Under the pieces are notes generated by a model. That model saw only the letters and a list, made by a program, of their open reading frames with translations, had not been told where the DNA came from and did no database searches. From Bacillota bacterium (GTDB taxonomy: Bacteria; Bacillota_H; UBA994; UBA5500): DNA of 18,587 nt. This document shows positions 1 through 8,282 of the stretch, piece by piece; the first letter of the stretch is position 1, and each line of letters opens with the position of its first letter. The stretch is from positions 1 through 18,587 of the forward strand of contig JAAYGE010000059.1 in assembly GCA_012727835.1 (NCBI GenBank), read 5' to 3'. Made by a program: the position numbers and the translations under genes.

Positions 1-388
1 GCTCAAGTTTGGCCTTATCCCCGAGTTTATAGGACGGGTGCCAGTAATAGCCACCCTAGACGATTTGGATGAAGACGCTCTGATGCGGGTGTTGACCGAG
101 CCAAAGAATGCGCTTACTAAGCAGTATCAGCGCATGTTTGAGTTGGATGGAGTTACCTTGGAATTTAAGGAAGAGGCCCTGCGAGCGATAGCTAAGGAAG
201 CCATTGCCCGCAACACAGGGGCCCGCGGCCTGCGCTCAATCTTGGAGAAGGCTATGCTGGAAGTGATGTACGATATTCCGTCGCGTTCCGATGTCCAGAT
301 GTGTGTTATTACCGAAGAAGCCATCGCCAATCAAGAGCCACCGCTTTTGATCACCGGTAATCGGAAGAAGAAACAGGATACGGCTTAG
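1..388 (+). CDS. clpX: ClpX, ATPase subunit of ClpXP protease (C-terminal part, 5' end outside window)
   Basis: The reading frame is open from the window edge (first full codon at base 2) to TAG at 386-388, giving about 128 residues of the C-terminus. The opening residues read [15 protein letters not shown], the highly conserved ClpX segment at the end of the large AAA+ subdomain. The later GARGLRS holds the sensor-2 arginine of the small AAA+ subdomain. ClpX unfolds tagged substrates in the cytoplasm and feeds them to the ClpP peptidase. The position immediately upstream of lonB, lonA and ysxC matches the order known from Bacillus subtilis, which supports the call. The AAA+ core and the zinc-binding N-domain lie outside the window. 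A hairpin terminator follows directly, so lonB is probably transcribed separately. Confidence 0.96.
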   Translation, partial: LKFGLIPEFIGRVPVIATLDDLDEDALMRVLTEPKNALTKQYQRMFELDGVTLEFKEEALRAIAKEAIARNTGARGLRSILEKAMLEVMYDIPSRSDVQMCVITEEAIANQEPPLLITGNRKKKQDTA

Positions 389-394
389 GATGTG

Positions 395-422
395 AACTGC
401 GGGCTAGAGCCCGCAGTTTTTT
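395..422 (+). terminator. Rho-independent terminator after clpX
   Basis: Arms AACTGCGGG (395-403) and CCCGCAGTT (410-418) pair perfectly around a 6-base loop. A run of six T (417-422) overlaps the end of the stem. It starts seven bases after the clpX stop. Confidence 0.9.
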
Positions 423-451
423 CTACCATTAATAAGGTAAAAGTAGGTTAA

Positions 452-479
452 TTGTCCACCGCCCGGTCCATACTATAAA
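452..479 (+). promoter_or_regulatory. Candidate vegetative promoter for lonB
   Basis: TTGTCC (452-457) and TATAAA (474-479) are separated by 16 bases and lie between the clpX terminator and the lonB start. This fits a sigma-A type promoter. In B. subtilis lonB is transcribed in the forespore by sigma F; I see no convincing sigma F or G boxes here, so use of that factor is neither shown nor excluded. Confidence 0.4.
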
Positions 480-507
480 TGATATTGCCGGACAAGGATG
501 GTGGATT

Positions 508-2136
508 ATGGATCTGGGAAGCGCAATAGCAATACTGCAGGTGTTTTTCGCTATTGTAATCGGCTTATATTTCCTAAATCTATTACGCACCCAACAGAGT
601 AATAAAGCTGCTATCGAAAAGGAATCTCGTAAAGAGTTGGAGAAGTTGCGGCGCATGCGGCAAATTTCCCTTACCGAACCCTTATCGGAAAAAACCCGCC
701 CCGCCAGCTTTTCAGAAATTGTGGGGCAAGATGATGGGCTACGGGCTCTTCGAGCAGCATTATGCGGCGCTAACCCCCAGCATGTGATTATCTATGGTCC
801 TCCGGGTGTCGGCAAGACGGCTGCTGCCCGTATTGTGCTGGAAGAAGCAAAGCGGCAGCCCCACTCTCCCTTCGGACCAGATGCCAAGTTTGTGGAGGTA
901 GATGCTACTACCGCCCGTTTCGATGAACGCGGCATTGCGGACCCTATAATTGGCTCGGTGCATGACCCCATTTATCAGGGGGCGGGAGCCATGGGGATCG
1001 CCGGCATCCCCCAACCTAAACCAGGAGCGGTTACTAAAGCCCATGGAGGTATACTCTTTATCGATGAAGTAGGTGAGTTGCACTCGGTGCAAATGAATAA
1101 ACTGCTAAAAGTCCTGGAGGATCGTAAAGTTTTTTTAGAAAGCGCCTATTATAGTTCGGAGGACTCTAATATTCCCCAACATATCCATGAGATTTTCCAG
1201 AAGGGGTTACCGGCCGATTTTCGGTTAGTAGGGGCCACTACCCGCTTGCCGGAGGAAATTCCACCGGCCATTCGGTCCCGCTGCATGGAGGTCTTCTTTC
1301 GCCCCTTGCTAGCCCATGAAATAGGGCAGATTGCTCAGAACGCAGCGCGCAAGATAGGGATTACCTTGCCAGAGGCTGCTGAGGCGGTTATCCGCAAATA
1401 TGCTAGCAATGGGCGGGAAGCTGTTAATATTTTACAGATAGCAGCTGGGTTAGCGACGGAAGCCGGCCGTCATTATATCTCGGTGGAGGACGCCGAGTGG
1501 GTTGTTAATAGTGGCCAATATACTCCCCGCCTGGAGCAAAAGGTACCAACCGAACCCCAGGTGGGCTTAGCCAACGGCCTAGCGGTAGTTGGACCCAGTA
1601 TGGGGTCTCTGTTGGAAATAGAAGTTACCGCCATACCGGCTGCGGCTAAAGGCGGGCGTATCATTGTGACGGGTATAGCCGATGAGGAGGAGATCGGCAA
1701 TTCGCAGCATGTGATCCGCAGGCAAAGTATGGCCAAAGAATCGGTGCAAAATGTGCTCACCGCTTTACGCCATACGCTGGACTTTTCTCGGGACGACTAC
1801 GATATTCATGTGAACTTTCCCGGCGGCCGCCCGGTAGATGGCCCTTCTGCCGGTGTGGCAATGGCGGTGGCCATTTATTCAGCTCTGACGAAAGTACCTG
1901 TTGATAACAAGGTGGCCATGACCGGAGAAATTTCTATTCGTGGTATGATTAAACCGGTGGGTGGCACGGTAGTCAAAATTCAAGCTGCCATCCAGGCCGG
2001 TGCTAAGCGGGTTCTGATACCGAAAGATAACTTCCAAGAGATCTTTCGCCAATACCCTATAGAGGTAATACCGATAACCACTTTGGAAGAGGCATTGCAA
2101 CATGCCCTATTACGTCAGGAAAGGGCGGTCAGTTGA
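508..2136 (+). CDS. lonB: LonB, membrane-anchored ATP-dependent Lon-type protease
   Basis: This is a 542-residue protein with a hydrophobic N-terminal segment (about residues 6-26) that should anchor it in the cytoplasmic membrane. A charged linker follows, then a AAA+ domain with Walker A GPPGVGKT (97-104) and Walker B GILFIDE (181-187). The C-terminal S16 protease domain has the catalytic serine in DGPSAG (Ser447) and the catalytic lysine at Lys490, 43 residues later as in other Lon proteases. It lacks the large N-terminal LON substrate-binding domain of LonA, which is the LonB hallmark in Firmicutes. The ATG has a purine-rich AAGGATGGTGG just upstream. A terminator follows the stop codon. 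Lon proteases degrade misfolded and regulatory proteins; in Bacillus LonB acts during sporulation. All catalytic residues are intact. Confidence 0.95.
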   Translation: MDLGSAIAILQVFFAIVIGLYFLNLLRTQQSNKAAIEKESRKELEKLRRMRQISLTEPLSEKTRPASFSEIVGQDDGLRALRAALCGANPQHVIIYGPPGVGKTAAARIVLEEAKRQPHSPFGPDAKFVEVDATTARFDERGIADPIIGSVHDPIYQGAGAMGIAGIPQPKPGAVTKAHGGILFIDEVGELHSVQMNKLLKVLEDRKVFLESAYYSSEDSNIPQHIHEIFQKGLPADFRLVGATTRLPEEIPPAIRSRCMEVFFRPLLAHEIGQIAQNAARKIGITLPEAAEAVIRKYASNGREAVNILQIAAGLATEAGRHYISVEDAEWVVNSGQYTPRLEQKVPTEPQVGLANGLAVVGPSMGSLLEIEVTAIPAAAKGGRIIVTGIADEEEIGNSQHVIRRQSMAKESVQNVLTALRHTLDFSRDDYDIHVNFPGGRPVDGPSAGVAMAVAIYSALTKVPVDNKVAMTGEISIRGMIKPVGGTVVKIQAAIQAGAKRVLIPKDNFQEIFRQYPIEVIPITTLEEALQHALLRQERAVS

Positions 2137-2141
2137 AGCCT

Positions 2142-2173
2142 AGGGGCTGCGCATTGTGGCGACAGCCCCTTTT
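2142..2173 (+). terminator. Rho-independent terminator after lonB
   Basis: AGGGGCTG (2142-2149) pairs with CAGCCCCT (2163-2170). The stem can extend by CGC/GCG past a bulged A, and it is followed by TTTT. It lies six bases after the lonB stop. The remaining sequence to the lonA start at 2296 holds a strong ribosome binding site (GGAGGTG at 2280-2286) but no promoter I can call with confidence. Confidence 0.8.
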
Positions 2174-2295
2174 AGTTTCCTCCTAGCAGGGAAAGTTAGC
2201 CTAGAAGCGAATAGAACTTTCGAGACGCCTTATGCTAATAGTGTTGGGCGTCCGTTAAATTCTTGGTCAGACAGCTTTTGGAGGTGTTGACATAG

Positions 2296-3084
2296 ATGAT
2301 TAGAATGGAGGAAGTGCAGACCTATCCCCTTTTACCTTTGAGGGGGGTCGTGATTTTCCCCTATACAATTCTTAATCTGGATGTGGGGCGTGATAGGTCC
2401 ATCGCCGCTTTGGAGCAAGCCATGCTTGAGGAAGGACAAATTATGCTCGCTGCTCAAAAAGATGCGCAACAGGAAGAGCCAAAGCCCGATGGTATTTATC
2501 AAATGGGTACCGTTGCCCACATCAAGCAGCTGATTAAGCTGCCCGGTGGTACGGTACGGGTTTTGGTGGAAGGCTTGACCCGAGCTCAAATCCAGTCCTA
2601 CGAAGAGGTCGAGGGATATTATCGAGTGCGGGTGGTACCAGTTGAGGAACCACAAACGGTTAGCAGCGCGCAGGAAGAAGCTTTAATGCGGGCCTTGCTG
2701 CAAGCCTTCGAGGAGTATGCCAAGCTTTCTAAGAAAATAACTGCCGCCACCTTAGAGACGGTTAGTATTATCGAAGAACCGGGCCGCCTGGCCGACGTCA
2801 TCGCTGCCCATTTTGCTTTAAGCGCCACGGATAAGCAGAAGATCCTGGAGAGCATCGATCCGTCGGAGCGTCTGGAAAAAATGTATAATATCGTGACGCG
2901 GGAACTGGAAATCTTAGAGCTGGAGCGCAAAATAGTCCTGCGGGTACGGAAACTGATGGAGCGTAACCAAAAGGAGTACTATTTGCGTGAGCAATTGAAG
3001 GCCATCCAAAAGGAATTGGGGCAAAAGGACGAGCGGGCCAGCGAGGCTAGTGAGTTGCGGGATAAATTAATGGAGTTGGACTAG
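2296..3084 (+). CDS. lon: LonA N-terminal fragment (LON substrate-binding domain and linker)
   Basis: This is the part that standard translation would produce: 262 residues ending in MELD. It begins YPLLPLRGVVIFP at about residue 10, the conserved opening of the LON (PUA-like) substrate-binding domain. That domain fills roughly the first 200 residues and is followed by a charged helical stretch (about 205-262). The break falls in the helical linker between substrate recognition and the AAA+ motor, so this fragment could fold, but it has no ATPase or protease activity of its own. Confidence 0.7.
   Translation: MIRMEEVQTYPLLPLRGVVIFPYTILNLDVGRDRSIAALEQAMLEEGQIMLAAQKDAQQEEPKPDGIYQMGTVAHIKQLIKLPGGTVRVLVEGLTRAQIQSYEEVEGYYRVRVVPVEEPQTVSSAQEEALMRALLQAFEEYAKLSKKITAATLETVSIIEEPGRLADVIAAHFALSATDKQKILESIDPSERLEKMYNIVTRELEILELERKIVLRVRKLMERNQKEYYLREQLKAIQKELGQKDERASEASELRDKLMELD
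3082..3084 (+). other. lon: In-frame TAG codon inside lonA
   Basis: A single amber codon lies between GAC (Asp262) and CCC (Pro264). One base change from TTG (Leu), TGG, TCG, AAG, CAG or GAG would create it. TAG ends 9 of the other 17 genes whose stop I can see in the window, so general reassignment of TAG to an amino acid is unlikely. Confidence 0.9.
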
Positions 3085-3093
3085 CCCGAGTCG

Positions 3094-4626
3094 GTGCGGG
3101 AGAAGGCGGAAAAGGAAATCGATCGTTTGGAAAGGATTCCTCCTGGTGTGGCGGAGGGAGTAGTGGTACGCAATTATCTGGATTGGCTATTGGCCCTGCC
3201 CTGGAAGGAAGCGTCCACCGATCGGTTAGATATTGAGCTGGCAGAAAAAATTTTGGACGAAGATCATTATGGCTTGACAAAAGTCAAAGAGCGCATACTG
3301 GAATTTCTGGCCGTCCGGCAGCTGGTAGCAACCGTTAAGGGTCCCATTATTTGTCTGGTGGGCCCGCCGGGCGTGGGGAAAACATCGCTGGCCCGTTCGG
3401 TGGCCCGTGCCCTGGACCGTAAGTTTGCACGCATTTCCTTAGGTGGAGTACGGGACGAAGCGGAAATACGCGGTCATCGGCGCACCTATGTGGGCGCCAT
3501 GCCCGGGCGGATCATCCAAGCCATGCGTCAAGTGGGCACCCGTAACCCGGTCGTTCTATTGGATGAAATCGACAAGATGAGCACCGATTTTAGGGGCGAT
3601 CCGGCAGCTGCTTTGCTGGAGGTGCTCGATCCGGAGCAAAATGTGGGCTTTGTAGATCATTACTTAGAAGTGCCCTTCGATTTGTCGGGCGTCTTATTTA
3701 TCACCACTGCCAATACAATTCACACCATTCCTCGTCCCCTCTTGGACCGCATGGAGGTACTAGAGATAACCAGTTATACGGAAGAGGAAAAATGGCAGAT
3801 CGCTTGGCGGCATTTGCTACCCAAGCAGCTGTCTGCCCATGGGCTAAAGACGGAGCAGCTGCAAATGAGTGACGGGGCTCTCCGGAAGATTATTCAGGAG
3901 TATACGCGGGAGGCGGGCGTGCGCCAGTTGGAGCGAGAGATTGCTGCCGTGTGTCGCAAAGTGGCTAAAGAGGTTGTTCGAGATCCGGAAACGGTTGTTA
4001 AGGTAACGGTGCAGAATTTACCCAAGTACTTGGGGACAGAGCGTTACCGATACAATTTGGCGGAGCAACGGGATCAGATCGGAGTGGCCACGGCGCTTGT
4101 CTGGACCGAGGTAGGTGGGGACACGGCTCCCGTGGAGGTAACCATAATGCCGGGTAGCGGCAAATTGATTCTCACCGGCAAGCTGGGCGATGTGATGCGA
4201 GAGTCGGCCCAGGCAGCAACTAGTTACGTGCGTTCCCGGGCCACCGACCTGGGGGTGGACCCGGATTTCCATAAGACTCGAGACGTGCATATCCATGTAC
4301 CCGAGGGAGCAATTCCAAAAGATGGGCCCTCGGCAGGAATTACTATGGCCACCGCTTTGGCCTCGGCTCTATCTTTACGTCCGGTACGTCGCGATGTGGC
4401 CATGACTGGGGAGGTTACCTTAAGGGGTAGAGTGTTGCCGATTGGCGGATTAAAGGAAAAAGCGTTGGCTGCCCATCGCGCTGGTATTAAGACCGTCATT
4501 TTACCCACCGACAATCGCCGCGATCTGAACGAATTGCCTCCTAAGGTGCGGCGTCAACTTAATTTCGTCTTTGCCGACCATATGGACCAGGTCCTGGCAA
4601 CGGCATTAGTAGGTGAGCAGCTATGA
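3094..4626 (+). CDS. lon: LonA C-terminal fragment (AAA+ ATPase and S16 protease)
   Basis: If translated alone it would start at GTG 3094 (510 residues). The only Shine-Dalgarno-like bases are GGAG at 3072-3075, 18 bases upstream and so too far; re-initiation after the stop at 3084 would be needed. It contains Walker [10 protein letters not shown], Walker [11 protein letters not shown], the Lon signature [15 protein letters not shown], the catalytic serine in KDGPSAG and the catalytic lysine in [14 protein letters not shown]. No active-site residue is lost. The GTG is simply an internal valine codon in the uninterrupted gene, so independent translation is doubtful. Confidence 0.6.
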   Translation: MREKAEKEIDRLERIPPGVAEGVVVRNYLDWLLALPWKEASTDRLDIELAEKILDEDHYGLTKVKERILEFLAVRQLVATVKGPIICLVGPPGVGKTSLARSVARALDRKFARISLGGVRDEAEIRGHRRTYVGAMPGRIIQAMRQVGTRNPVVLLDEIDKMSTDFRGDPAAALLEVLDPEQNVGFVDHYLEVPFDLSGVLFITTANTIHTIPRPLLDRMEVLEITSYTEEEKWQIAWRHLLPKQLSAHGLKTEQLQMSDGALRKIIQEYTREAGVRQLEREIAAVCRKVAKEVVRDPETVVKVTVQNLPKYLGTERYRYNLAEQRDQIGVATALVWTEVGGDTAPVEVTIMPGSGKLILTGKLGDVMRESAQAATSYVRSRATDLGVDPDFHKTRDVHIHVPEGAIPKDGPSAGITMATALASALSLRPVRRDVAMTGEVTLRGRVLPIGGLKEKALAAHRAGIKTVILPTDNRRDLNELPPKVRRQLNFVFADHMDQVLATALVGEQL

Positions 4627-5213
4627 AAATCAAGTCAGCAGTCTACGCCTTAAGTGGGGTGAAGGCGGAACAATATCCGGCCGCCGGCTTGCCGGAGATT
4701 GCGTTAGTTGGGCGCTCCAATGTGGGTAAATCGTCGCTGATCAATGCCTTGCTCAATCGGCGGGCCTTAGCTCGTACCAGCGGCCAGCCGGGCAAGACCC
4801 AGACGGCCAATTTTTACCTGATAAACGAGGCCTTCTATTTAGTAGACTTGCCCGGGTATGGCTATGCCAAAACCTCCAAAGTTCAACGAGCCCAGTTTAG
4901 TCGGCTGGTGGGTGAATACCTGGAAACTAGAGAGGAATTGAAGCTAGTCTTACAGGTGGTAGATTTGCGCCACCCGCCCACCGCTTTAGATCAGGCCATG
5001 TTTCAATATTTGCAACAGCTGGGACGTCCGCAGCTGGTAGTGGCTAATAAGCTGGACAAGCTGAAACGTTCAGTCCTAGAAAAGCATCGGCGTGTGGCTT
5101 TAGCCAATTTGCCAGGTCTACCGTCGGAAAATCTGATACTCCTGTCTGCTGTTACCAAGCAGGGAATTCCGGAGTTATGGAGCCGGATTAATGAGGTGCT
5201 CAACCCCAGTTAG
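4623..5213 (+). CDS. ysxC: YsxC/EngB (YihA), ribosome-biogenesis GTPase
   Basis: This 196-residue TrmE-Era-EngA-type GTPase has the normal family length. G1 is GRSNVGKS (30-37), G3 is DLPG within the family signature VDLPGYGYA (74-82), and G4 is NKLD (142-145). In B. subtilis YsxC is essential and assists late maturation of the 50S ribosomal subunit. The ATG overlaps the lonA stop (ATGA), with AGGTGAG just upstream, so it is translationally coupled to lonA. Its expression therefore depends on transcription through the interrupted lonA. Linkage of ysxC to lonA is conserved across Firmicutes. Confidence 0.96.
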   Translation: MKIKSAVYALSGVKAEQYPAAGLPEIALVGRSNVGKSSLINALLNRRALARTSGQPGKTQTANFYLINEAFYLVDLPGYGYAKTSKVQRAQFSRLVGEYLETREELKLVLQVVDLRHPPTALDQAMFQYLQQLGRPQLVVANKLDKLKRSVLEKHRRVALANLPGLPSENLILLSAVTKQGIPELWSRINEVLNPS

Positions 5214-5241
5214 CTTTTCTCAAAACTTTTGTTGGATAGGG

Positions 5242-5271
5242 TTGCTTCTGCCAATATATTCTGCGTAAAAT
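5242..5271 (+). promoter_or_regulatory. Candidate promoter for the carboxyltransferase gene
   Basis: TTGCTT (5242-5247) and TAAAAT (5266-5271), 18 bases apart, lie in the 95-base AT-rich gap between ysxC and the next gene. The fit is moderate. There is no terminator hairpin after ysxC in this gap, so read-through from the lon-ysxC unit is also possible. Confidence 0.35.
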
Positions 5272-5308
5272 ATATCTAATAATTAGTACAAAGGCGAGGT
5301 GAAATAGC

Positions 5309-6703
5309 TTGGCAGTGAGAAGGGTAGGGATCTCGGATACGACCCTCCGCGATGGCCACCAATCACTATGGGCAACCCGCATGAAAACAGAAGATATGTT
5401 CCCTGTCTTGACGATGATGGATCAGGTGGGGTTTGCATCGGTAGAAATGTGGGGTGGTGCCACCTTTGATTCCTGTCTGCGCTATCTTAATGAAGACCCC
5501 TGGAATCGGTTGCGGCTGATCCGTAAATTTATGCCCAATACCAAATTGAGTATGTTGCTACGGGGACAGAACCTGGTAGGCTATCGCCACTATGCGGACG
5601 ATGTGGTAGTCGAGTTTGTAAAGCGCACCGTCGACAACGGCATGGATATCATACGTGTATTTGATGGCCTCAACGATATCCGCAACATGGAGCTGGCTAT
5701 GCGCACCGCTAGAGAAGCCGGCGCCCATGTGCAAGGAACGGTGGTTTATAGTACTAGCCCAGTGCATAATTTGGACACTTATATAACCTTTGTAAAAGAA
5801 CTAATGGACGTGGGCATAGACTCCTTATGTATTAAGGATATGGCCGGTATTTTAACCCCGTATACTGCCTATGAGCTGGTTAAGCGCTTGAAGGAATTTG
5901 TTGATGTACCGATCCAGCTGCATACCCACTATACGACCGGTTTGGCCAGCATGACGCTGCTAAAAGCTATTGAGGCTGGAGTAGACGTGGTTGATTGTGC
6001 CCTATCTCCCTTGGCTTTAGGTACCTCGCAGCCGGCCGTGGAGTCGATGGTCGCTGCCCTAGAAGGTACGCCTTATGACACAGGATTAGATCTGGAGCTT
6101 ATCAGTGCTATTTCGGAAAAATTGACCGCCATTAAAGCCAAATATCCTCAATCCCAAAATGCATCCATCTATCAGGTTAACACCCGGGTGTTGCGCTATC
6201 AGATGCCGGGCGGTATGATCTCCAACTTTATCGCCCAGCTAGGCAATCAGATCGACCGGTTGCCGGAGGTGCTAGATGAGGTGCCGCGGGTACGCGAAGA
6301 TTTAGGCTATCCTCCCTTAGTTACCCCCTTTAGTCAGATAGTCGGTTCGCAAGCCTTCATGAATGTGCTTGCCGGTGAGCGCTATAAAATGGTTTCTAAT
6401 GAGGTTAAGAATTATCTTATGGGCTACTACGGCCGAGCACCGGGGCCTATAGATGAGGATTTCCGCCGACGTATAATCGGAGATGCGGAAGTTATCACCG
6501 GACGTCCCGCCGACGTGTTGGAGCCCGAGCTGGAAGCTGCTAGAAAAGCGGTCTCACTGTATATGGAAAAGGAAGAGGATGTGCTTTCCTATGCCCTCTT
6601 CGGTCAGGTTGCTCTGAAGTACCTCAAGGAACGGGAGTCGCGTAAGTATAATATTGATTTTGAGTTGGTGGAGCAGGCCCAGCCGGGCGGTTATCCGGTT
6701 TAA
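5309..6703 (+). CDS. oadA: Carboxyltransferase subunit, OadA/PycB family, without biotinyl domain
   Basis: This 464-residue protein is the HMGL-like TIM barrel plus conserved carboxylase domain of the oxaloacetate decarboxylase alpha / pyruvate carboxylase B / transcarboxylase 5S family. The metal and substrate motif DTTLRDGHQS lies at 10-19. The lysine that is carbamylated in this family is Lys176 in CIKDMAG, and the metal-binding HTH pair is His205/His207. These proteins move a carboxyl group between carboxybiotin and pyruvate/oxaloacetate or a related acid. The roughly 100-residue C-terminal biotinyl domain (AMKM motif) of full-length OadA is absent; the protein ends soon after ESRKYNIDF. 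A separate biotin carrier protein must therefore serve it, and none is in the window. The start is TTG, supported by AGGCGAGGTG about 8 bases upstream. A strong terminator follows, so it looks monocistronic. Pyruvate carboxylase, oxaloacetate decarboxylase and methylmalonyl-CoA transcarboxylase cannot be told apart here. Confidence 0.88.
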   Translation: MAVRRVGISDTTLRDGHQSLWATRMKTEDMFPVLTMMDQVGFASVEMWGGATFDSCLRYLNEDPWNRLRLIRKFMPNTKLSMLLRGQNLVGYRHYADDVVVEFVKRTVDNGMDIIRVFDGLNDIRNMELAMRTAREAGAHVQGTVVYSTSPVHNLDTYITFVKELMDVGIDSLCIKDMAGILTPYTAYELVKRLKEFVDVPIQLHTHYTTGLASMTLLKAIEAGVDVVDCALSPLALGTSQPAVESMVAALEGTPYDTGLDLELISAISEKLTAIKAKYPQSQNASIYQVNTRVLRYQMPGGMISNFIAQLGNQIDRLPEVLDEVPRVREDLGYPPLVTPFSQIVGSQAFMNVLAGERYKMVSNEVKNYLMGYYGRAPGPIDEDFRRRIIGDAEVITGRPADVLEPELEAARKAVSLYMEKEEDVLSYALFGQVALKYLKERESRKYNIDFELVEQAQPGGYPV

Positions 6704-6757
6704 GTATCGCTGCTCTCGGCACCCAGGGACTGGGCACAACGCTTTAGTTTGACCACC

Positions 6758-6799
6758 GGGGCGGATCGCAAGACTTGATTTTGCGATCCGCCCCTTTTT
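6758..6799 (+). terminator. Strong Rho-independent terminator after oadA-like gene
   Basis: A perfect 14-base-pair stem, GGGGCGGATCGCAA (6758-6771) with its complement at 6781-6794, encloses a 9-base loop and is followed by TTTTT. It separates the carboxyltransferase gene from folC. I see no confident promoter in the short stretch before folC. Confidence 0.95.
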
Positions 6800-6851
6800 A
6801 TTTTGCCTTCATATAAGTTAAACTAGCTAGAGAAGAATAGGAGGGATGATA

Positions 6852-8147
6852 ATGGACTTCAATTCAGCGCTTGACTATATTTCATCCTTTGGGCGCTTTG
6901 GTAGCCGTCCTGGCTTAGAGCGTATGCAATGGGTGTTAGAGCAGCTGGGGCATCCGGAAGTCGGCCAGCGCTTTATCCATATAGCTGGTACCAACGGTAA
7001 AGGTTCAACTACTGCCCTCATTCACAACATATTGCTGGCGGCCGGTTATCGGGTAGGAATGTTTACTTCACCCTACTTGGAATCCTTTACCAACCGTATC
7101 GGAGCCGGAGGGGAAGACATTGCTGCCGATGCTCTGGTCTCGTTAGTGGAGCGGCTAAGCCCCCATTTCGAAGCCATCAACCAGTCCAGTATGGGGCCTA
7201 TAACCCAGTTTGAAGTGACCACCTTATTGGCGTTAGCCTATTATCAAGAATTAGGCCTGGACTTTATAGTCTGGGAAGTGGGGCTCGGCGGCCGTTTAGA
7301 TGCCACCAATGTGGTGACTCCGGTAGTGAGTGTGATTACAAACATCGGTTATGACCATACGGCAGTGTTGGGAGAAACGCTGACACAAATTGCAACTGAA
7401 AAGGCGGGCATTATTAAGCCGGGGATACCGGTGGTGACTGCCGTCGAAGAAGGCGAGCCTTTGGCTGTGATTGAGAAACGAGCGGCCGAGTTAAATGCCC
7501 CACTGTCACGCCTAAACCACGAATTTACATATAGACGCAAGAGCTTTACCCTAGAAGAACAACGTTTGGATTATGCGGATCCCCATCTTAAGCTAGACGA
7601 TTTAAGCATTCAACTCATGGGGGCCCACCAGTGTAAGAATGCGGCTACCGCCCTAGCCGTGATTAGTCAGCTGCGACAAATGGGCTTCGCTATTGATGAA
7701 AAGGCATGTAGAGAGGGCTTGGCAACCACCCATTGGCCCGGTCGGTTAGAGATAATGAGTAGAAAGCCACTAATTCTAGTAGATGGGGCTCACAATCCCC
7801 ATGGGACGCGGGCACTGCGGCAAGCCTTGCAGGAGTATTTCCCTGGGCGAAAGATATACATGGTATTAGGCATTCTGCAGGACAAGGAGCGGGCGGAAAT
7901 GCTGGGGCATTTATTGCCCTTAGCCTCGCGGGTGACTTTTGCTGCACCCAGCTATGGTAGAGCAACCGATCCGGATCTGCTTCTACAAGAGGCGGCTGTG
8001 CATCAGGTCCCGGCTCAAACGGCTGCCAGTGTAATGGAAGCAGTAGACCGGGCTATTGATGAATTGGCGGCCGACGAAATACTGCTGATTGCCGGTTCCC
8101 TATATACGGTAGCGGAAGCGAGGGAGCATCTTAAAAAGCTCTCGTAG
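6852..8147 (+). CDS. folC: FolC, folylpolyglutamate synthase / dihydrofolate synthase
   Basis: A 431-residue Mur-ligase-type enzyme that adds glutamate to dihydropteroate and/or folates in an ATP-dependent reaction. The P-loop AGTNGKGST is at 45-53. The segment VWEVGLGGRLDATN (central domain) and DGAHNPHG at the start of the C-terminal domain are family landmarks, and the length is normal. I chose ATG 6852 because GGAGGG ends at 6845, leaving a proper gap; the in-frame ATG at 6846 directly abuts the ribosome binding site and would only add MI. Terminators on both sides suggest a single-gene unit. In B. subtilis folC lies just upstream of comC and spoIIB; here the next gene is also a SPOR-domain protein. 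Confidence 0.95.
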   Translation: MDFNSALDYISSFGRFGSRPGLERMQWVLEQLGHPEVGQRFIHIAGTNGKGSTTALIHNILLAAGYRVGMFTSPYLESFTNRIGAGGEDIAADALVSLVERLSPHFEAINQSSMGPITQFEVTTLLALAYYQELGLDFIVWEVGLGGRLDATNVVTPVVSVITNIGYDHTAVLGETLTQIATEKAGIIKPGIPVVTAVEEGEPLAVIEKRAAELNAPLSRLNHEFTYRRKSFTLEEQRLDYADPHLKLDDLSIQLMGAHQCKNAATALAVISQLRQMGFAIDEKACREGLATTHWPGRLEIMSRKPLILVDGAHNPHGTRALRQALQEYFPGRKIYMVLGILQDKERAEMLGHLLPLASRVTFAAPSYGRATDPDLLLQEAAVHQVPAQTAASVMEAVDRAIDELAADEILLIAGSLYTVAEAREHLKKLS

Positions 8148-8171
8148 GCCTACGGTCTACAAATACGATAG

Positions 8172-8207
8172 GGCTATCGCAAATCAGGTTTTGCGATAGC
8201 CTTCTTA
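8172..8207 (+). terminator. Rho-independent terminator after folC
   Basis: GGCTATCGCAAA (8172-8183) pairs perfectly with 8190-8201 around a 6-base loop. The T-tract is imperfect (TTCTTATT). Confidence 0.8.
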
Positions 8208-8282
8208 TTGTGCCTGTTTACTGCAGGGATTCGACTGATGGGAGCGAACTTAAGTTGTAAGAAGGATGGAGGTCGATGCTAA

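Larger units (their letters stand above)
2296..4626 (+). pseudogene. lon: lonA (ATP-dependent Lon protease) interrupted by a single in-frame TAG
   Basis: Reading from ATG 2296 to TGA 4624-4626 gives a complete LonA-like protein of about 776 codons, the usual size of the family. It has an N-terminal LON substrate-binding domain, a helical linker, a AAA+ domain and an S16 protease domain. One codon, TAG at 3082-3084 (codon 263), interrupts it. The frame is unchanged on both sides, with no insertion or deletion: ...[19 protein letters not shown]..., where homologues run straight through (often Leu or Met before PE). All later motifs are intact, so the lesion is either very recent, a base-calling error, or tolerated by readthrough or re-initiation. 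The start is well placed behind GGAGGTG. The last codons overlap the ysxC start by four bases (ATGA). I call it an interrupted gene; the two halves are listed separately. Confidence 0.75.

Noticed and set aside
760..1092. Open frames on the minus strand throughout the window, such as this one inside lonB
   Set aside because: They lie opposite well-supported genes, have no recognisable domains or consistent ribosome binding sites, and follow from codon bias of the + strand genes.
3082..3084. Pyrrolysine or general TAG reassignment in lonA
   Set aside because: TAG ends clpX, ysxC, folC, the SPOR gene, the RsbW-like gene, the PHP gene, nuoE, hndB and nuoF in this window. Genomes that decode TAG usually avoid it as a stop, and Lon is not a known pyrrolysine protein.
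6846..6851. FolC start at ATG 6846
   Set aside because: It directly abuts the GGAGGG site; ATG 6852 has proper spacing.
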